Below, piece after piece: positions 4,429 to 7,076 of a stretch of 7,076 nucleotides of DNA. Position 1 is the stretch's first letter; every line of letters starts with the position of its first letter. The stretch comes from CAVQCA01 sp963710815. Its GTDB lineage: Bacteria; Pseudomonadota; Gammaproteobacteria; UBA9214. The translations under genes were made by a program, and so were the position numbers. The stretch spans positions 1 to 7,076 of the forward strand of contig CAVQCA010000126.1 of NCBI GenBank assembly GCA_963710815.1, given 5' to 3'. Under the pieces are notes generated by a model. It searched no databases and was not told the origin of the DNA. It saw only the letters and a program-made list of their open reading frames with translations.

Positions 4429-5757
4429 CTAGAACTTAGCCTGATACCCCAAGCTTACAAAATAGGAGGAACGGGTATTATCTGCGATGGCTTCCATCCC
4501 CGACGACCACTCGCCTCCGGCCTCGACCTTGAAACTGGATTGTTTAGTTTGGCGGTATTCCATTTTCACGGTGGGAGAGGCTACCAATCGGGGCGAACTT
4601 TCGAGTATCGGTCTATGGTAGTCGGCGCGCAATTTGGGCATGATCTTCCAGAATCGGTTGATGGCAAATTTGGTGTCGAAGGCAGCGGTGGAAATCTGGT
4701 CAGTTTCCGTAACGTTGTATCGCAAGTCGAGCTTATTACGATCACCAGGCATTAACAGGTCTTTTCCAGTAAGCTGCAAATGATATAAGTATTCGCTCGA
4801 GTAGGTCGTTGTCACAGGGGCCGTGTCCGCGTCGTTCGTGGTGTCCAGCACAGCAACATCGCCACTCAGACTGATGCGCTGTGATAACGCATGTGAGAGG
4901 CCAAAGGCCAGGGTACTGACTTCACCGCATCCGTCACCGGTGTAATGCGCTAGCCGGTCGGTGGGCAGTATCCAGCTCCATCCTTCCGTCACTGTCATGG
5001 ATTGTTGCAGGAACTTCTGCTGATGGCCGGGTATCAGGCGGTTGCGGCGGTCGAGGGTCGCACTGATCGTGGTTTTGAATGGGAGCCTCCAGGCACCTGA
5101 CGCCATGAGCGTACCCAATGAATTATCGGTAACATCGTAATTGAGATAGGCTAGTAATGATCGCCCCGACTGCAGGCGGCGTATGACACCGCCCATGGAT
5201 TTATCGTTTGTTTGCCCGTTTTCTTTCTTTTCAATTAGATAACCGTTCAAGTCCCACGTCCGGCCTAACTGGTCAGTGGCAACGCTGACTCCAAACACCT
5301 GCCGTTCTGAATTGAATTTATCCTCGGCCACAAGTACCGGATAACCTGCGATGCCATCCAGTTTCAGTCTGTCACTCAACCGGTAATCCACACTTAACCC
5401 GTCAAAGTCCCCGAGAATACCACCGTCGGTGCCGATGCGACGGCCAAGCTGAACCGAGAAACGTTGCTGCGCATCGTAGGGATCGACGCACGACTTACCC
5501 ATGGTACTGTACTCAACCGGCGCTTTGCTGCCAGGATCCTGCCGGCAGATATGGTTAGCGGAGGATAAGCCGTCCTGTTGCACCGGATTTTCATCGGTCG
5601 TTGTATTCTCTTCTATAATAACTGTCGGGTTGCTGGTGCGATAGACGATTAAAGGGATCTGATTGTCCGGCATAGCGCCTGCTACTACTGGAAACAACAG
5701 TGTCCACGGACCGACAGCCAACACATACACCAGCAGTAGGACAGGGCTTCGTTTCAT
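4429..5757 (-). CDS. Exported outer-membrane beta-barrel protein, TPR-barrel-like C-terminal domain
   Basis: I take ATG 5757 as start because a signal peptide then begins at once (MKRSPVLLLVYVLAVGPWTL, hydrophobic to about residue 25, cleavage probably after A28 in VVAGA). The frame continues 5' to a TTG at 5784. Neither start has a strong ribosome binding site. Residues 29-97 are a polar linker with two cysteines (about 71 and 90) that might pair in the periplasm. From about 98 to 442 the sequence alternates short amphipathic strands and turns (for example FSVQLGRRIGTDGGILGDFD, SLLAYLNYDVTD, FKVEAGGEWSS) and ends GYQAKF, with the terminal Phe expected for Bam-dependent insertion. I recall this barrel, with its GGxxGxFDGLxxxYRLS motif, at the C-terminus of gammaproteobacterial TPR proteins; here no TPR is present. 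Its substrate or role is unknown. Confidence 0.75.
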   Translation of the reverse strand: MKRSPVLLLVYVLAVGPWTLLFPVVAGAMPDNQIPLIVYRTSNPTVIIEENTTTDENPVQQDGLSSANHICRQDPGSKAPVEYSTMGKSCVDPYDAQQRFSVQLGRRIGTDGGILGDFDGLSVDYRLSDRLKLDGIAGYPVLVAEDKFNSERQVFGVSVATDQLGRTWDLNGYLIEKKENGQTNDKSMGGVIRRLQSGRSLLAYLNYDVTDNSLGTLMASGAWRLPFKTTISATLDRRNRLIPGHQQKFLQQSMTVTEGWSWILPTDRLAHYTGDGCGEVSTLAFGLSHALSQRISLSGDVAVLDTTNDADTAPVTTTYSSEYLYHLQLTGKDLLMPGDRNKLDLRYNVTETDQISTAAFDTKFAINRFWKIMPKLRADYHRPILESSPRLVASPTVKMEYRQTKQSSFKVEAGGEWSSGMEAIADNTRSSYFVSLGYQAKF

Positions 5758-5908
5758 ATCACGGTTTTTACTGTTCGACGACAACGTCGCGGGTTGCCAG
5801 ATCGTGACAAGTCAGTGTGGTCCGGTTTCGTCAATCACACAGACTTTTCGGTCACGAGATGAAGAATCTTGAGAAATGGGGCAGATTGTCACACCGGTAT
5901 TGCGGGGT

Positions 5909-5933
5909 ACCTCACAATAATGAAAAGTGAGGT
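5909..5933. promoter_or_regulatory. Perfect 7-bp inverted repeat, candidate operator of the barrel gene
   Basis: ACCTCAC (5909-5915) and GTGAGGT (5927-5933) are perfect inverted repeats around an 11-base A/T-rich spacer, about 150 bases upstream of the barrel start. Centre-to-centre spacing of 18 bases suits a dimeric regulator on one face of DNA. There is no T run on either side, so a terminator is unlikely. No regulator is assigned. Confidence 0.4.
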
Positions 5934-6018
5934 GTTACAGGGTCGGAAAAATGTTTGTTGTATTTGTCAGAGAAGTCCGCATGACCGTATACGTATTTTC
6001 ACGTAAAGAATTTTAGGT

Positions 6019-6038
6019 CCGGGATCGAACCCTCCCGG
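6019..6038. other. 6-bp perfect hairpin CCGGGA/TCCCGG
   Basis: CCGGGA (6019-6024) and TCCCGG (6033-6038) flank the eight-base loop TCGAACCC. On the minus strand the loop reads GGGTTCGA, like a tRNA T-loop, but the T-stem pairing and the rest of a tRNA are missing. It lies 12 bases before the dispersed repeat copy at 6051 and may be part of the same element. Confidence 0.35.
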
Positions 6039-6050
6039 TCGTCCAGCGTT

Positions 6051-6108
6051 TTGACCTTCATGTCGTGTTTGTACACTTGAAGCCGGACATTCAGATTCAT
6101 GTGGCTAT
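6051..6108 (+). repeat. Dispersed repeat copy, right side of barrel gene
   Basis: The segment starts TTGACCTTCATGTCGTG and includes GCCGGACATTCAGATTCA and GTGGCTAT. Its parts match the pieces at 4242-4270 and 4309-4377 on the other side of the barrel gene, in the same orientation. This would be consistent with a repeat family present at both ends of a gene block. Confidence 0.45.
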
Positions 6109-6229
6109 AGGCGAACATCGTACCAGAATAGCCATCCCCGTTACACACCTTGGACAACTACGCTGACAGATTTTCACCTGTATGCCCTGATAACTTAATG
6201 ATAAAGACAAATTAATCCGTTGAAGAATA

Positions 6230-6260
6230 ACAACCCCCACACATCCCTGTGCAGGGTTGT
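6230..6260 (-). terminator. Terminator-like hairpin after the small minus-strand ORF
   Basis: ACAACCC (6230-6236) pairs with GGGTTGT (6254-6260), and CACA (6238-6241) pairs with TGTG (6248-6251), giving an 11-base-pair interrupted stem with a six-base loop. Read on the minus strand it is followed by TATTCTT and begins 23 bases after the stop of the 40-codon frame at 6284. The T tract is imperfect. Plus-strand termination is also possible, since a T-rich stretch follows on that side as well. Confidence 0.45.
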
Positions 6261-6283
6261 CTGTATTTCTGTCTTGTTACTGG

Positions 6284-6406
6284 TTACTGGCTAGTGGCCG
6301 GTGCAGCTGGTTGTACGGGTGCACGGGCAACCTCCGGGGGAGCGTAACCTTTCGCCATATGTGCGTTGCAGAACATACAATACACAGCCAATGCGATTAG
6401 TATCAT
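6284..6406 (-). CDS. Possible 40-aa small membrane protein
   Basis: A minus-strand frame from ATG 6406 to TAA 6286-6284 encodes MILIALAVYCMFCNAHMAKG followed by a Pro/Ala-rich tail (YAPPEVARAP, then VQPAAPATSQ). The first ~14 residues are hydrophobic enough to span or enter the membrane; the tail is flexible and Pro/Ala-rich, as in small envelope-anchored peptides. GTG 6409 is an alternative start, and the frame is open back to a TGA about 30 bases further. No ribosome binding site is evident, which is the main weakness. Support comes from composition and from a terminator-like hairpin just after the stop. The gene would be divergent from the repeat-protein gene at 6575. Confidence 0.4.
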   Translation of the reverse strand: MILIALAVYCMFCNAHMAKGYAPPEVARAPVQPAAPATSQ

Positions 6407-6419
6407 CACAACGGTTATC

Positions 6420-6439
6420 GGCTGATTGCTGAATCAGCC
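6420..6439. promoter_or_regulatory. Perfect 8-bp inverted repeat with 4-base loop
   Basis: GGCTGATT (6420-6427) and AATCAGCC (6432-6439) are perfectly complementary around GCTG. The hairpin lies 14 bases upstream of the small minus-strand ORF, inside the divergent gap before the repeat-protein gene. As DNA it could be an operator; as minus-strand RNA it would sit beside the ribosome-loading region of the small ORF. There is no T run on either side. Confidence 0.45.
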
Positions 6440-6574
6440 AGGGATAGTTCTCACCGTTATTGATTGCAGGAAATCTGGGAACCAGTGGATTTCGGCTTTG
6501 GCGGAAATGACAAGCTTGATCAGAGCTTCCCTGGAAAACAGCGACACTTGGATATCTAGACAAAGAAGCAGAAT

Positions 6575-7054
6575 ATGAGAAACAAGGCAATGAAATTCAG
6601 TACGGCAATCGTGGCATCCAGTTTACTGCTAGCAGGTACAGCCAGCGCATTCAATATGGGCAACATGATGAATCCATCTAAATGGATGGGGGGCGGCAAT
6701 AACTCTAATCGCTACGATGATTACGGCGGTTCTGGTGGATACGACGGTGGTCCTGGTGGATACGACGGTGGTCCCGGCGGCTACGGCGGTGGTCCCGGTG
6801 GCTACGGCGGTGGTCCCGGCGGTTATGGCGGTGGTCCCGGTGGCTACGGCGGCGGTCCCGGCGGTTATGGCGGTGGTCCCGGTGGCTACGGCGGCGGTCC
6901 CGGCGGTTATGGCGGTGCTCCCGGATACGGCGGTGGTCCCGGCTATGGTGGCGCTCCCGGCTATATTGCCCCGGCAAGCGGCACCGCTTCCGATGCAGCG
7001 GAAATCGAACAGCTGAAGGCGCGCATTAAAAAGCTGGAAGAAAACAACCAATAG
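6575..7054 (+). CDS. Secreted Gly/Tyr/Pro-repeat protein, sulfur-globule-protein-like
   Basis: ATG 6575 or ATG 6590 (15 bases on) are the candidate starts; 6575 has a weak AAGAAG upstream. The 159-residue product has a signal peptide (KFSTAIVASSLLLAGTASA, cleavage after about residue 25). Next comes FNMGNMMNPSKWMGGGNN, then about 80 residues of GGYGGGP-type repeats, and a charged C-terminal helix (about 138-158, AAEIEQLKARIKKLEENN) that could form a coiled coil. Lys/Arg are nearly absent from the repeats. I recall the FN-x-GN-x-x-NPSKW opening and Gly/Tyr repeats with a short coiled tail from proteins annotated as sulfur globule family in sulfur-oxidising Gammaproteobacteria, where such proteins coat periplasmic sulfur deposits. 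That function is inference; a generic glycine-rich extracytoplasmic structural protein is the alternative. Confidence 0.8.
   Translation: MRNKAMKFSTAIVASSLLLAGTASAFNMGNMMNPSKWMGGGNNSNRYDDYGGSGGYDGGPGGYDGGPGGYGGGPGGYGGGPGGYGGGPGGYGGGPGGYGGGPGGYGGGPGGYGGAPGYGGGPGYGGAPGYIAPASGTASDAAEIEQLKARIKKLEENNQ
6734..6922 (+). repeat. Nine tandem 21-bp repeats, with a 42-bp higher-order period
   Basis: Nine consecutive 21-base units encode GGYDGGP (two units), GGYGGGP (six) and GGYGGAP (one), all in phase with the reading frame. Units 5+6 (6818-6859) and 7+8 (6860-6901) are identical 42-base blocks whose halves use different synonymous codons (GGCGGTTAT against GGTGGCTAC). Two shorter 18-base units follow at 6923-6958. 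The pattern indicates recent duplication and likely length variation. Confidence 0.95.
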
Positions 7055-7076
7055 GCACAACCAACCAGTAAATAGA

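Larger units (their letters stand above)
5758..6283. other. Non-coding region upstream of the barrel gene with inverted repeats
   Basis: No gene is supported in this 526-base stretch. It contains a perfect 7-bp inverted repeat (5909-5933), a 6-bp hairpin (6019-6038), a repeat copy (6051-6108) and a terminator-like hairpin (6230-6260). The promoter of the minus-strand barrel gene must lie in its left part, but I see no convincing -35/-10 pair. Confidence 0.6.

Noticed and set aside
6011..6045. tRNA-like T-loop on the minus strand (GGGTTCGA)
   Set aside because: The flanking bases do not form a five-base-pair T-stem, and no anticodon arm, D arm or acceptor pairing is visible nearby. It is only the loop of a small hairpin.
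6291..6590. Minus-strand frame of 99 codons
   Set aside because: The translation is irregular and Cys-rich at its end, without a ribosome binding site, and it overlaps the more plausible 40-codon frame in another register.
6734..6958. Short regularly spaced repeats as a CRISPR array
   Set aside because: Units are contiguous with no spacers and encode an in-frame peptide repeat, so this is a coding minisatellite.
6629..7060. Antisense and alternate-frame open frames over the Gly repeat array
   Set aside because: These are shadows of the 21-base repeat, which keeps all frames free of stops; their Ala/Thr/Val or His/Arg repeats mirror the Gly/Tyr codons.

Overview
The window looks like a piece of a gammaproteobacterial genome. 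The best organism clue is at the right end: an exported Gly/Tyr/Pro repeat protein that resembles, from memory of the family, sulfur-globule-type proteins of sulfur oxidisers. A second clue is an outer-membrane barrel of a type I associate with gammaproteobacterial TPR-barrel proteins. The host assignment is inference. The left two thirds read as an accessory region of plasmid or integrative-element type.

Layout, left to right. (1) 1-502, minus strand: an unrecognised gene runs off the left edge. Its start overlaps the stop of a short open segment (TAATG), and just upstream lies a 27-codon peptide whose first ~15 residues look like the N-terminus of a type I restriction methylase (HsdM). (2) 503-838: a strong plus-strand intrinsic terminator with no gene in front of it. 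(3) 839-2238, plus strand: four small genes with good ribosome binding sites. They encode a very acidic 132-aa protein, a 168-aa protein with a Lys/Ala tail (ATGA overlap), a small membrane protein, and a very acidic 51-aa protein that starts inside the membrane-protein gene. (4) 2401-4063: an antirestriction gene of the ArdB/KlcA family, split by a complete IS3-family insertion sequence of about 1.26 kb. The IS carries orfA, orfB with a DD(35)E triad, matching terminal inverted repeats and a clear candidate -1 frameshift signal. (5) 4064-4428: non-coding, with G-quadruplex-type runs on both strands and decayed repeat segments related to a copy at 6051-6108. (6) 4429-5757, minus strand: an exported beta-barrel protein ending in Phe. 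(7) 5758-6574: mostly non-coding, with several perfect inverted repeats and a possible 40-aa minus-strand membrane peptide followed by a terminator-like hairpin. (8) 6575-7054, plus strand: the secreted repeat protein, with nine in-phase 21-bp repeats and a charged C-terminal helix.

How it fits together: the 839-2400 cluster sits in front of an antirestriction gene and next to a possible restriction-methylase remnant. That fits an anti-defence or stabilisation module of a mobile element that has since been hit by an IS. The small proteins are not characterised by anything I can recognise. Two of them are strongly acidic, a property of DNA-mimic antirestriction proteins but far from proof. The right third (barrel, small peptide, repeat protein) looks like envelope or secreted functions and has no visible link to the left part.
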